A stretch of 64,000 nt of DNA from Chitinophaga sancti (GTDB taxonomy: Bacteria; Bacteroidota; Bacteroidia; Chitinophagales; Chitinophagaceae). A model generated the notes under the pieces. The model did no database searches. It was not told the DNA's origin and saw only the letters and a list, made by a program, of their open reading frames with translations. Positions 44,670 through 53,710 of this stretch are shown one piece after another (within the stretch, counting starts at the first letter, position 1; each line of letters opens with the position of its first letter). Both the position numbers and the translations under genes were made by a program. The stretch is from contig NZ_CP139972.1 of the NCBI RefSeq assembly GCF_034424315.1, positions 8,254,501 to 8,318,500 on the forward strand, given 5' to 3'.

Positions 44670-47600
44670 TTAGAATTTTGCGCTCAGACCCACTAATAAT
44701 GTCTTTGGTTGTGGATAGGTACCTACGTCGATGCCGGAAGCCCAGCCACTTGGACCATAACCAATTTCAGGATCGATTCCTTTATACTTTGTGAATGTAA
44801 AGAGGTTAGTACCGGATACGTATAACCGCAGTTGTTGCATCGGTATTTCAGGGAACAGCTTCTTGAAGTCATATCCCAGGTTTACACTCTTGATACGCAG
44901 GAAGGAACCGCTTTTAATATACAGGTCAGAAGAGCGCACCCAGTTCTGGTTCAGGTCAGCACCATCTGTTACACGGGGAATCTTGTTAGAAGTACCTTCA
45001 CCAGTCCAGCGGCCCAGGATCTCGGCAGAGTAGTTGCTGAGTGGGCTGGAGAAATCGTGTGTACCATCCCAGATCTCGTTGCCCTGGCTGCCATAGATGG
45101 CGATAGTCAGGTCGAAACCTTTGTAGCCCATATTCACATTGAAACCATAAGTGAATTTAGGGTATGGATTACCGATCATGGTTTCATCTTTTGCATCGAT
45201 AACACCGTCACCATTCAGGTCCTTGAAGCGAACATCACCAGGTTTTGCATTAGGCTGAACCGGAGAACCGTCTTTGCTTTTGTAGGCAGTGATTTCGGCG
45301 GTATTCTGGAAGATGCCATCTGTTTTGTAACCGTAGAAGAAACCCATTGGGAAGCCTCTCTGTGCACGGTAGAATTCAGGCATGCTGGCGAAGGTAACAG
45401 CGGTGGCACCATTGATGATCTTTTCCTTGTTAGGAATATCAGTCACCTTGTTACGGTTTACCGCAATGTTTGCACTCATACCTAATTTAAAATCGTTGAA
45501 CTGGTGATCGTAACCAAGAGATGCTTCAATACCCTGGTTGCGTACATCACCCCCGTTTACGAGTGCTGTGGTGGCACCGGATACGGCAGGGGTATTCACA
45601 CTTACCAGCCAGTCTTTTGTCATCTTGCGGTACAGTTCAACTGTCAGACTGATGTCTTTAAAGAGGATCGCGTCGATACCGATATTTGTTTGTTCAGATG
45701 TTTCCCATTTCAGATCAGGGTTTGCGATCTTGATAGGAGCCGCACCCACATAAGCCACATCGCCGCTACCAAAATAATAACCCAGGTACTGTGTGGAGAT
45801 GGTAGAGAGATATTGGTATTGAGAAGATGGCAGGTTACCGTTCTGGCCCCAGCCGGCGCGGATCTTCAGGAAGTTCAGCCAGTTTACATGCAGGAATGGT
45901 TCATTGGTAGGTACCCAACCGGCAGAGAAGGAAGGGAAGTGACCATAGCGGTTGTTAGAACCGAATGCAGTGGAACCGTCTACACGGAAGATCGCGGTGA
46001 ACATATATTTCTCCGCATAGTTATAGCCGATACGGCCAAAGTAGGAGAGCAGTGCAGAAGAACCTTTGGAACCATAAATTCTTTGTGTACTGTCGGTAGT
46101 ACCGTTATTGATAATGGCGTTGTCCAGACCTGTTTTAGTCAGATCCTGTTTGTAGCCGTTTACAAAGAAGTAAGTGGTTTCAAGTGTATTCAGACCTGCA
46201 AGTGCTGAGATGTTGTGTTTACCAATCTGGCGCTGGTAGTTCACTGTATTATCCCAGTTCCAGGTAGCATCGCGCTGCATACCCTGGTTAGCCTGTGAGT
46301 GAATATTATATTCTGTAGTAGAGAGATCGTAAATTGGTCTGTAACTGTTTGTATTTGTATACAACAGGTTGATACCAAAATCAGAACGGATGCTCAGCCC
46401 TTTGATCGGCGTTGCCTGCAGGAAAGCATTACCTGCAATACGATCGTAGGTATTTTTGTTCTGGTATTTATAGTACATCTGTGCTACAGGGTTGGCTTCA
46501 CCTACATTCCATTTGGACTTACCGAATGCACCGGTAGAGTCGTATACATTGAACAGCGGGCTTACATTCATCACGCTGTGCATGGTATTGTCATAGATGT
46601 TGCTCACACCTACACCGCTTTTTGCAGAGCGGGAATAAGTGAGGTTTTCGCCAAAGGTGATCAGGTCTTTAAAGGCTTTGTGCTCGGAATTGATGCGGAA
46701 GTTGACGCGCTCATACCGGGATTGACCTTTGAAACCAATGATACCATCCTGCTTTGTATAAGAAACAGAAGAGGAGTATACAGATCTGTCATTACCACCA
46801 GAGAAGTTGATACTATGATTCATCATAGGTGCACGCTTGTTGTACATGGCTTCCTGCCAGTCAGTTCCTTTGCCCAGCGCACTCAGTTGTTGTGCGTTGA
46901 AATAAGGACTGTTGCCGGAGTTGATAGCCATTTCATTCATGATCACACCATAATCATGCGCATTCAGCAGGGCGGATTTGTGTGTAGGATTCTGTACACC
47001 ATAATAAGCATCATAAGAGAGCTTGGTCTGGGCATTTTTTCCTTTGATCGTCGTGATCAGTACAACCCCGTTTGCACCACGGGAACCATAGATAGCGGAA
47101 GATGCGGCATCTTTCAGTACGTCTACCCCGGAGATGTCGGCGGAGTTGAGGTAGGAGATGTCACTCATAGGTACCCCGTCTACGATGTAGATAGGATCGG
47201 AAGTGCCCACTGTACCTGTACCGCGTATACGTACTTTCATGGATTCACCGGGTTGTGCAGATACAGTAGAGATCTGTACGCCGGGAGTCTGGCCTTGTAA
47301 AGCCTGGTCTACACGGAGGGAGTGGTTTTCTTCCAGTTGTTTGGTGTTGACATGGTCGATGGCACCTGTTACGAGTTTTTTCTTCTCGGTACCGTAACCA
47401 ACTACAACGATTTCTTCGATTGTTTTTGTGCCTTCGGTTAAGCGGATGGCAACGCTTGTTAGTCCTTTAACGGCAAGCACCTTTTTGTCGAAACCCATGA
47501 GGGTTACTTCCAGGGTGTCTTCATCTTTCACCTGCAGGTGAAAGCGGCCGTTTACATCAGAGATAGCACCATTGGAAGTGCCTTTTACGCGCACGGTGGC

Positions 47601-47768
47601 GCCTGGTAGTGGTTCATCTTTACCTGCTGTGGATACTCTTCCTTCCAGCGGGTGAGAGTTGGTCTGTGCAATAGTCATAGTACCGGTCAGCAGCATTGCG
47701 ATGAGCAGTATGCTCCTGATCCCCCAGGATGCAGCCACAAAATCGTGGATTTTGTAAGCAGTTTTCAT
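44670..47768 (-). CDS. SusC-like TonB-dependent outer-membrane glycan transporter
   Basis: The protein (1032 aa) has an extended signal region (hydrophobic part IRSILLIAMLLTGTMTIAQ, about 17-35), the carboxypeptidase-like sandwich (LEGRVSTAGKDEPLPGATV), a TonB-box-like IEEIVVVGYGTEKKKLVTGA, the plug block DVLKDAASSAIYGSRGANG and a complete barrel ending LLVGLSAKF. No STN domain is present. It lies 104 bp after the GH31-PA14 gene and 10 bp before susD on the same strand. Several long open frames on the opposite strand inside this gene are shadows. Confidence 0.96.
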   Translation of the reverse strand: MKTAYKIHDFVAASWGIRSILLIAMLLTGTMTIAQTNSHPLEGRVSTAGKDEPLPGATVRVKGTSNGAISDVNGRFHLQVKDEDTLEVTLMGFDKKVLAVKGLTSVAIRLTEGTKTIEEIVVVGYGTEKKKLVTGAIDHVNTKQLEENHSLRVDQALQGQTPGVQISTVSAQPGESMKVRIRGTGTVGTSDPIYIVDGVPMSDISYLNSADISGVDVLKDAASSAIYGSRGANGVVLITTIKGKNAQTKLSYDAYYGVQNPTHKSALLNAHDYGVIMNEMAINSGNSPYFNAQQLSALGKGTDWQEAMYNKRAPMMNHSINFSGGNDRSVYSSSVSYTKQDGIIGFKGQSRYERVNFRINSEHKAFKDLITFGENLTYSRSAKSGVGVSNIYDNTMHSVMNVSPLFNVYDSTGAFGKSKWNVGEANPVAQMYYKYQNKNTYDRIAGNAFLQATPIKGLSIRSDFGINLLYTNTNSYRPIYDLSTTEYNIHSQANQGMQRDATWNWDNTVNYQRQIGKHNISALAGLNTLETTYFFVNGYKQDLTKTGLDNAIINNGTTDSTQRIYGSKGSSALLSYFGRIGYNYAEKYMFTAIFRVDGSTAFGSNNRYGHFPSFSAGWVPTNEPFLHVNWLNFLKIRAGWGQNGNLPSSQYQYLSTISTQYLGYYFGSGDVAYVGAAPIKIANPDLKWETSEQTNIGIDAILFKDISLTVELYRKMTKDWLVSVNTPAVSGATTALVNGGDVRNQGIEASLGYDHQFNDFKLGMSANIAVNRNKVTDIPNKEKIINGATAVTFASMPEFYRAQRGFPMGFFYGYKTDGIFQNTAEITAYKSKDGSPVQPNAKPGDVRFKDLNGDGVIDAKDETMIGNPYPKFTYGFNVNMGYKGFDLTIAIYGSQGNEIWDGTHDFSSPLSNYSAEILGRWTGEGTSNKIPRVTDGADLNQNWVRSSDLYIKSGSFLRIKSVNLGYDFKKLFPEIPMQQLRLYVSGTNLFTFTKYKGIDPEIGYGPSGWASGIDVGTYPQPKTLLVGLSAKF

Positions 47769-47872
47769 AATGTTAGAATGTTTGTTTCTGGATGAGTGTT
47801 GAATTGATGGTCGACGAATTTCATTGTGTTCACAACGTGTTAAATGTTTCTGTCATTTACGTGGTTTAGGTT

Positions 47873-50707
47873 TTAAAGATTTATATGGATCGTTTGTTCA
47901 TTGCCATTATATTGTACCAGCTGCCCTTTATTGGCCGCCAGATCAAAAGCCTGTGGATGTGTTTTATCTATTTTTACTACCCGGAAGCTCCGCTGTTTCA
48001 GCATACCGGGGAATTCACCTGCACGTTTGCCAAAGCTCAGCGTATTGTCGGTGTCGTTATATTTAAACTGAATAGTGCTGAAAGCTCCTTTTTCATAGTT
48101 ATAGTTAAGCCCTTCATCCTCATAGAGGCTGAATGTGCCGTTGCTGCCGCCATATACATATAAGGTAATGGTATCAGCAGCCTGCTGGCTGGTGTATTGA
48201 AGTTCCGGGCCAAATGGCACGATACTGCCAGCTTTTACATACAGGGGAATACGGTTCAGTGGTGCAGCGGCAGAGATATGCTGACCGCCATCGGTATACT
48301 TGCCATCATACAGGTTGTACCAACCCTGGCCTGCTGGTAAGTAGAGTTCACGGCTGCGTGCTTTGTAAGCATACACCGGATTTACCAGGAAGGCAGGACC
48401 AAACATAAACTGGTCTCCTATGTGACGAACGGCAGTATCCTGATCGAAATCCATGAGCAGACCACGCATCAGCGTGTAGCCGTTATGATAAGTCTGTCCG
48501 GCAAGGGAATAAATATAAGGCATTAACCTGTAGCGCAGGCGGTCATAATAAACGATAGACTGGTATTCCTGGCTGTTTTCAGGTGCGATATTATACACTT
48601 CCCGGTATGGATACTGTCCGTGAGCGCGGAACAATGGACAAAAGGCCCCGTATTGATACCAGCGTGTGTTTAGTTCCCGCCATTCCTGCAGATTTTCCCC
48701 CTGTGGATCAGGTCTGTCATATTTATCTTCTACATAAAAGCCGCCGATGTCTGTAGTCCAGTATGGTAGGCCGGACATGCAGAAGTTCAGACCAGCCGGA
48801 ATCTGCCTGGCCAGTTCATCGAAACGGGCGGCGATATCACCACTCCAGGTAGCAGCACTATAATGTTGTAAGCCGGCAAACGCGGAGCGGGTCAGGATAA
48901 ATACGCGCTGATCAGGTTTCGTTGTTCTCTGGCCTTCATAGATGCCTTTAGCATTCATGAGGGCAAAGGGATTGAAGTATTGTGTGGATGAACCTAATGC
49001 TGTAGGGTTCATCAGTTGTTTGCGGTATTCAATGGATGTATTGGAATAGATATCCGGTTCTGTGGCATCCAGCCACCAGGCATCTACGCCTTTGCTGAAC
49101 AGGTGGGTATTAACCATGCCCCAGAATTCTTTCCTGGCATCTGCATTAAAGGCATCGTAGAAGGTGGAAATATAGCCTTTACCGATCCAGTCACGAACAC
49201 TGTCCTTGATACTTTTGGTATACAGGTAGCCTTTATCATTCATCACCTTGTAGTTCGGAATGTCTTTGTAGAACTTAGGCCATACTGAGATCATGAAATG
49301 TGTATGGTACAGGTTATGGAGAGAATCGATCATGCCTTTTGCATCCGGGAAGCGGGCAGGATCGAAGTCCTGGCTACCCCAGGCATTTTCTTCCCAGTAA
49401 GACCAGTCCATCACGATATTGTCCAGTGGGATTTGTCTTTTTCTAAATTCCTGTACGGTGCTGATTACATCCTGCTGGGTCTTGTATCTTTCACGGCTTT
49501 GCCAGAAACCCATGGCCCATTTAGGCAGGATGGTAGCTTTGCCGGTAACGGTACGGTAACCATTGATCACTTCATCGGGGTGTGCACCATAAATAAAGTA
49601 GTAGTCTATTTTTTCACCGGCTTCGGAGGTAAAGGCCATTTTGTCTTTCAGGCGTTCCGGAGTGGGAGGGAGGTGTTTCAGTGAAATGAAGGCCTGGTTT
49701 GATTCAGGGATCCATTCTATTTTCAGGTCATGTTGTTCGCCTGTCTGCATCGCCTTTTTAAAGACGGAAGGACCGGGATTCCAGCCCTCCCGCCATTTGT
49801 CGAGCATCAATACGCCATCGATCCATATCCTTATGTAACCGGAAGCCGAAACGTAAAATTTCTGATCGCCTGCTTCTTTAGGGCTGACCTTACCTTCCCA
49901 GGTCACGATGCCTTTGGCCATTGGATAGCCTTGCGGAATGTTTTTGAGGGAAGGGATGTAGCTATAGTCAATTTTTGACTCCCCTCTTTGCAGGAATACG
50001 CTGTCTTTTTGATTGCGCAGTCCATAAGTAGCGGTTAAAGCACCTTTCCGGCCGTTTTTATCGCTTAGTTCCAGGCTGGCCAGTTCTTCATAAGGGCGAT
50101 CATCTCCGAAGCGGGTAATGGAGTAGTTATCCCAGAGAATACCATAGTGGCGGCTGGACAAAACGAAGGGTACAGCTACCTGGCTATTATACTGTGTGAG
50201 GTCTACATCCTGGTTTTTATAGTTCATGAGCCCCGTTTGTGGCTGGCCCAGACCATAAAAGGCTTCATCTGCGGGAGAATCAAAAAGTTGTTGAAGTCGG
50301 AAAAGCTTTTTACCGTCAATAGTTACGGGGGTGAAAGCTTTTCCTCCTTCGTTTATTATGGTGTTACCCTGGGCATCTTTAAAGTTCACCAAACCGGTGC
50401 TGAGATCTACGGTGGCCGTTAACGAATTGGTTTTCAATGTAGCGGTATGTTCGTCTGCCGTAGATGTCCATTTTATATCGGGATTGGAGTCTACTACCGA
50501 TATCAGGCTGGGAGTAGTAGAGATTTTGTCTTCCGGGGATGCGGAGACCCTGATAATTTTGTCATTGATCACTTGTAGTTTTACCTGTTTTACATCTCCT
50601 TTCAGTCTAACCAGTAAGCCGTCTTTCAGTTTTTCAACGCGTTCGGTTTGACAAAACTGGAAGCAACAGGAAATCATCACAATCGGTAAGATTCGGATTT
50701 TCTTCAT
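47873..50707 (-). CDS. GH31 alpha-xylosidase-type enzyme with PA14 insert
   Basis: The protein (944 aa) has a short hydrophobic leader with Cys residues (IMISCCFQFCQTE) that suggests a lipoprotein or secreted enzyme. A PA14 domain (about 225-355; GYPMAKGIVTWEGKVSP, YIRIWIDGVLMLDKWREG) is inserted in the N-terminal GH31 sheet, the architecture known from bacterial xyloglucan alpha-xylosidases. Catalytic residues are nucleophile D547 in WWLDATEPD and acid/base D624 in WSGDIAARF. It should remove alpha-xylose from xyloglucan-type oligosaccharides; alpha-glucosidase activity cannot be excluded. It is first in the minus-strand locus, before susC, susD and the surface lipoprotein. Confidence 0.92.
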   Translation of the reverse strand: MKKIRILPIVMISCCFQFCQTERVEKLKDGLLVRLKGDVKQVKLQVINDKIIRVSASPEDKISTTPSLISVVDSNPDIKWTSTADEHTATLKTNSLTATVDLSTGLVNFKDAQGNTIINEGGKAFTPVTIDGKKLFRLQQLFDSPADEAFYGLGQPQTGLMNYKNQDVDLTQYNSQVAVPFVLSSRHYGILWDNYSITRFGDDRPYEELASLELSDKNGRKGALTATYGLRNQKDSVFLQRGESKIDYSYIPSLKNIPQGYPMAKGIVTWEGKVSPKEAGDQKFYVSASGYIRIWIDGVLMLDKWREGWNPGPSVFKKAMQTGEQHDLKIEWIPESNQAFISLKHLPPTPERLKDKMAFTSEAGEKIDYYFIYGAHPDEVINGYRTVTGKATILPKWAMGFWQSRERYKTQQDVISTVQEFRKRQIPLDNIVMDWSYWEENAWGSQDFDPARFPDAKGMIDSLHNLYHTHFMISVWPKFYKDIPNYKVMNDKGYLYTKSIKDSVRDWIGKGYISTFYDAFNADARKEFWGMVNTHLFSKGVDAWWLDATEPDIYSNTSIEYRKQLMNPTALGSSTQYFNPFALMNAKGIYEGQRTTKPDQRVFILTRSAFAGLQHYSAATWSGDIAARFDELARQIPAGLNFCMSGLPYWTTDIGGFYVEDKYDRPDPQGENLQEWRELNTRWYQYGAFCPLFRAHGQYPYREVYNIAPENSQEYQSIVYYDRLRYRLMPYIYSLAGQTYHNGYTLMRGLLMDFDQDTAVRHIGDQFMFGPAFLVNPVYAYKARSRELYLPAGQGWYNLYDGKYTDGGQHISAAAPLNRIPLYVKAGSIVPFGPELQYTSQQAADTITLYVYGGSNGTFSLYEDEGLNYNYEKGAFSTIQFKYNDTDNTLSFGKRAGEFPGMLKQRSFRVVKIDKTHPQAFDLAANKGQLVQYNGNEQTIHINL

Positions 50708-50859
50708 ATCTGTGGAATTTGTCTTTACTCGTTGTAGAGTGTGGACAAATGTAGCTTTCTGCTATCACAGAGAGGGTAGGCGAATGTTTTCAATTAGGGG
50801 TCAAAATGTTAACCAAACAGAAAATCCGAGGGGATGTTTTGATAATCTGATGTTGATTA

Positions 50860-51453
50860 TCAATCAATTACTTTAAAGTTGAATTGGAAGCTTACTACCA
50901 GGTCGTCTTTAGCGCGGATCATGCCGCCAAACTTCCGGGGAGGTACCAGGCCAAAATCGGAGAAGCGGATATTTTTGGAACCGGCCATATGGATCATTTT
51001 CTGATCGTCGGTAGTGGTGGTGAGGTAGAGTGACATTTCTTTGGTCACACCTGCCAGTTCGATGGCTACATTACCGCACAATTGTTCGGGGGCGCCATTC
51101 TGGGCAGGATATTTCTGGAGAGATAAAAGGGCGATCCGGAGGGAAGGGTGTTGGTTGGCTTTGAGGGTTTCCCGCAGGTCATGGGTCATCATTTTGTCGA
51201 GACAATCAAAGTCAAAAACAGCCATTTCCAGTTTACCGCTGAGGCGTACGATTTCGGAACCATTGTTCTGGTAGCAGATGAGGGTATCCCGGTATGGGTA
51301 GTTTTTGATTTCGCAACTGAATTTGTTCACGTTTGTGCTGCCGCTTACCCGTACGAGGATGTTGTTAAGAACAACCCATTTTACTCCCCGTGGAGCTGGC
51401 GCTTTGAAGGCCAGGAGGCAAAAGATAGTCAATATGAAAGTAAGTGTGCGCAT
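50860..51453 (-). CDS. YceI-like periplasmic protein
   Basis: The ATG at 51453 (MRTLTFIL) is chosen because the longer frame would begin inside the terminator at 51475-51508. The protein (197 aa) has a signal peptide ending near AFKAPA. The YceI-like lipocalin fold is seen in VRVSGSTNVNKFSCEI, LKANQHPSLRIALL, GNVAIELAGVTKEMSLYL and IRFSDFGLVPPRKFGGMI, which parallels the second YceI protein at 52994. YceI proteins bind isoprenoid or other lipids in the periplasm; the ligand here is unknown. Confidence 0.8.
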   Translation of the reverse strand: MRTLTFILTIFCLLAFKAPAPRGVKWVVLNNILVRVSGSTNVNKFSCEIKNYPYRDTLICYQNNGSEIVRLSGKLEMAVFDFDCLDKMMTHDLRETLKANQHPSLRIALLSLQKYPAQNGAPEQLCGNVAIELAGVTKEMSLYLTTTTDDQKMIHMAGSKNIRFSDFGLVPPRKFGGMIRAKDDLVVSFQFNFKVID

Positions 51454-51474
51454 TGTTACAAGGGAGAAAGAAGT

Positions 51475-51508
51475 AAAAAATGCCCTCCTTTTGGGGAGGG
51501 CATTTTTC
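51475..51508 (-). terminator. Intrinsic terminator of the barrel gene
   Basis: AAAAATGCCCTCC pairs with GGAGGGCATTTTT around a four-base loop, giving U tracts in both directions. It lies 30 bp after the stop of the gene at 51538-52935. Confidence 0.92.
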
Positions 51509-51537
51509 AAATTGATACACTATCAGACATTGAAAGA

Positions 51538-52935
51538 TTAGAACCCAACCACCGCTTCAAGCACGTATCCATTGAACTTACCACCACTGCGATAGTCTGC
51601 TGTAGGGAAGTCTTTGTATTTCTGTACCACATATTCACCTTTCATCAGAATATTGTTTGTGATGAACCAACCAGCAGCTACAGCAACACGATTTACTTTC
51701 ACATCCTGAGTGTAGGTGATTGCACCTGCACCGGTACCGGCTGTGCTGTTTGCAGGGCGAGCGGTTACTTCGTTATATCTTACACCTAAGAATACATTTT
51801 CTTTAGGGAAGAAACGATAAACTGCATCTATTGCATATTGGCTAGCATCTCTTGTTTTAGTTTCTGCAGCGGTACGACCACTTGCTTTTTCGTAAGTACC
51901 GAATACTTCCAGGCCACTGTATTTAGCGAACACGTTGAACATTCCTGCGTTTACTTTCTTAGTGAAGCCGGGATTGAAACGGCCGGAGAAAGCGAGCGGA
52001 GTACCTGCACCAGTTGTGCTGCTTGGATTAGCGGAAGCTTCTTCCATTACGTATTGGTAGTTAGAACCGGAACGGTCGCCACCATACAGTGTGTTACTTG
52101 CACTGCTCTGGTTACCGTAGTAGCTCAGACTTGCACGGAGGCGGAATTTCTCAGCCAGTTTTTTGTCGAAGCCTACTTTAGCTAACAGAGATGGAGATTT
52201 GTGCAGTTTACCATCTGGGTTGCTCTTGGCGTACAGGGAGTCAACGTTACCTTTGATCAGACCGTTGGTTACACCAACCATACCGAACAAACCATTGTGT
52301 TTCAGGTAGATCTGAGCACCGATTTCAGTAGCATAAGCGTCCATGATATTACCTTCCATGAAAGGATTGTAAAGAGTCTGGCCACCATCGCTTCTACGGT
52401 AGTGAGCATCACCGTAATCTACTTCCATGTGACCAACTTTGATGGTAGCATATTTCATGATCTCATCGAAGAAGGCGCTTTTGAAAGGCATTCTGTCCAT
52501 CTGGATGTAACCACCTTTTACCCATGTTTCATTGTGGTGTTTGGAAGACAGGTATACAGTTAAGTTCATGGTGATACCAGGAGCCAGTGGTACATCGAAG
52601 TACAGGTTAGCCTGTGCTGTCTGGAAACCGGCAGTGATATCTTTCAGTTTGTTACCAGCTACAGAAGTTCCTGAGCCAAATGAACCTACTGTATTGTTAA
52701 GTGCAGTTGGATTTTCATGTTTCAGATTTTGGAACTGCATTGTGAAACCAGCACCGATTCTTGGTTTAATACCGTTGAAGTAAGTTGAAGTATCCTTAGC
52801 TCCTTCGAAAACGTTGATACCAGTTTTATCGTATGGTCTCCAGTTTGGAATGTTACGGTCTTGCGCCATTAAGGTAATTGGGAAGAGTCCGACGCAAAGC
52901 AGCACTATATGTTGCAGACGCATTTTTGTTTTCAT
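51538..52935 (-). CDS. Outer-membrane beta-barrel (porin-like) protein
   Basis: The protein (465 aa) has a signal peptide ending near ITLMAQ (residue 25). The remainder is a run of amphipathic strands with alternating aromatic residues (TAGFQTAQANLYFDVP, ITMNLTVYLSSKHHN, KFRLRASLSYYGN, NVFLGVRYNEV) and ends in YVLEAVVGF, the C-terminal Phe expected for barrel insertion. Motif HMEVDYGDAHYRRSDGG is a conserved-looking loop. The general look is of the porin-like family often found with YceI proteins in Bacteroidota. The solute is unknown. It lies 58 bp after a yceI gene on the same strand. Confidence 0.8.
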   Translation of the reverse strand: MKTKMRLQHIVLLCVGLFPITLMAQDRNIPNWRPYDKTGINVFEGAKDTSTYFNGIKPRIGAGFTMQFQNLKHENPTALNNTVGSFGSGTSVAGNKLKDITAGFQTAQANLYFDVPLAPGITMNLTVYLSSKHHNETWVKGGYIQMDRMPFKSAFFDEIMKYATIKVGHMEVDYGDAHYRRSDGGQTLYNPFMEGNIMDAYATEIGAQIYLKHNGLFGMVGVTNGLIKGNVDSLYAKSNPDGKLHKSPSLLAKVGFDKKLAEKFRLRASLSYYGNQSSASNTLYGGDRSGSNYQYVMEEASANPSSTTGAGTPLAFSGRFNPGFTKKVNAGMFNVFAKYSGLEVFGTYEKASGRTAAETKTRDASQYAIDAVYRFFPKENVFLGVRYNEVTARPANSTAGTGAGAITYTQDVKVNRVAVAAGWFITNNILMKGEYVVQKYKDFPTADYRSGGKFNGYVLEAVVGF

Positions 52936-52993
52936 GGCAATCGATTTAAAAAATGTGTAGTGGTTAGTGGTTTTATTATTGATGAAGTGTAAC

Positions 52994-53575
52994 TTAATGT
53001 TGAACGGTGAACTCGTAGCTGATAGTTACTGCGTTACCAGTTTTCATAGCACCCATCATGAAGGATGGAGGTGTTACGCCGAAGTCAGTCATGTTCAGGA
53101 TTTTACTTCCTTTGATAACTGATTTTCCGCTACCTGCTGCAGTTGCCTTAGCTATCAGTTCTACAGCTTTAGTAGTACCTGCAATAGTCAGTTGACCCTG
53201 AGCTTTTACAGTTCCATCTGCAGCTACAGTACCAGCTGTAAGTTTGAAAGTGATATTTGGATTGTCTTTAGCTTTTAATGCTTTATATGCATTGTCGTCC
53301 ATGCCGCTGTGTTCACTTTTCAGCGCTTTTGCAGCTACAGTGTAGCTCAGTGCTGGGATACCGGTCAGCTGGCCGGCAGGATTGAACGTAATGTCAGCAG
53401 TGCAAGTACCTGAGGTAGCTTTCATTTCCCAATCGTGAAGGGTAGACGTACCATTTACTTTGAGACTAATGCCGCTTACTACCACTGATTTGGTCTGTGC
53501 GAATGCTGCCGCTACGATTAGATGAACGAACAGTAATGTGGCGATTCCTTTTCTGATGATTGCTGAGTGATACAT
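52994..53575 (-). CDS. YceI family periplasmic lipid-binding-like protein
   Basis: The protein (193 aa) has a signal peptide ending near AAAFAQ (residue 27). The YceI pattern is clear: GISLKVNGTSTLHDWEMKA, AKALKSEHSGMDDNAYKALKAKDNPNITF is the conserved helix-loop (about 85-113), and the end LNMTDFGVTPPSFMMGAMKTG followed by a final strand. Proteins of this family form an eight-stranded barrel that holds a long-chain lipid or isoprenoid. It is probably co-transcribed with the porin-like barrel gene downstream. Confidence 0.9.
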   Translation of the reverse strand: MYHSAIIRKGIATLLFVHLIVAAAFAQTKSVVVSGISLKVNGTSTLHDWEMKATSGTCTADITFNPAGQLTGIPALSYTVAAKALKSEHSGMDDNAYKALKAKDNPNITFKLTAGTVAADGTVKAQGQLTIAGTTKAVELIAKATAAGSGKSVIKGSKILNMTDFGVTPPSFMMGAMKTGNAVTISYEFTVQH

Positions 53576-53710
53576 GGTAAATTGGATTTAAAGCGTTAAT
53601 CGGATAACGTTCCGATCTGAGTGCAAGATGGTGATAAGTGGGTTGGTGGGAAATGATGGACATCATCGCCGCGGCTGATTGGAGTTTGTGAGGCCCTGAC
53701 AATGGTTATT

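Noticed and set aside
46299-47300. Open frame of 333 codons on the plus strand
   Set aside because: It lies wholly antisense to the SusC gene 44670-47768, has no signal peptide or known motif, and its composition mirrors the SusC codons.
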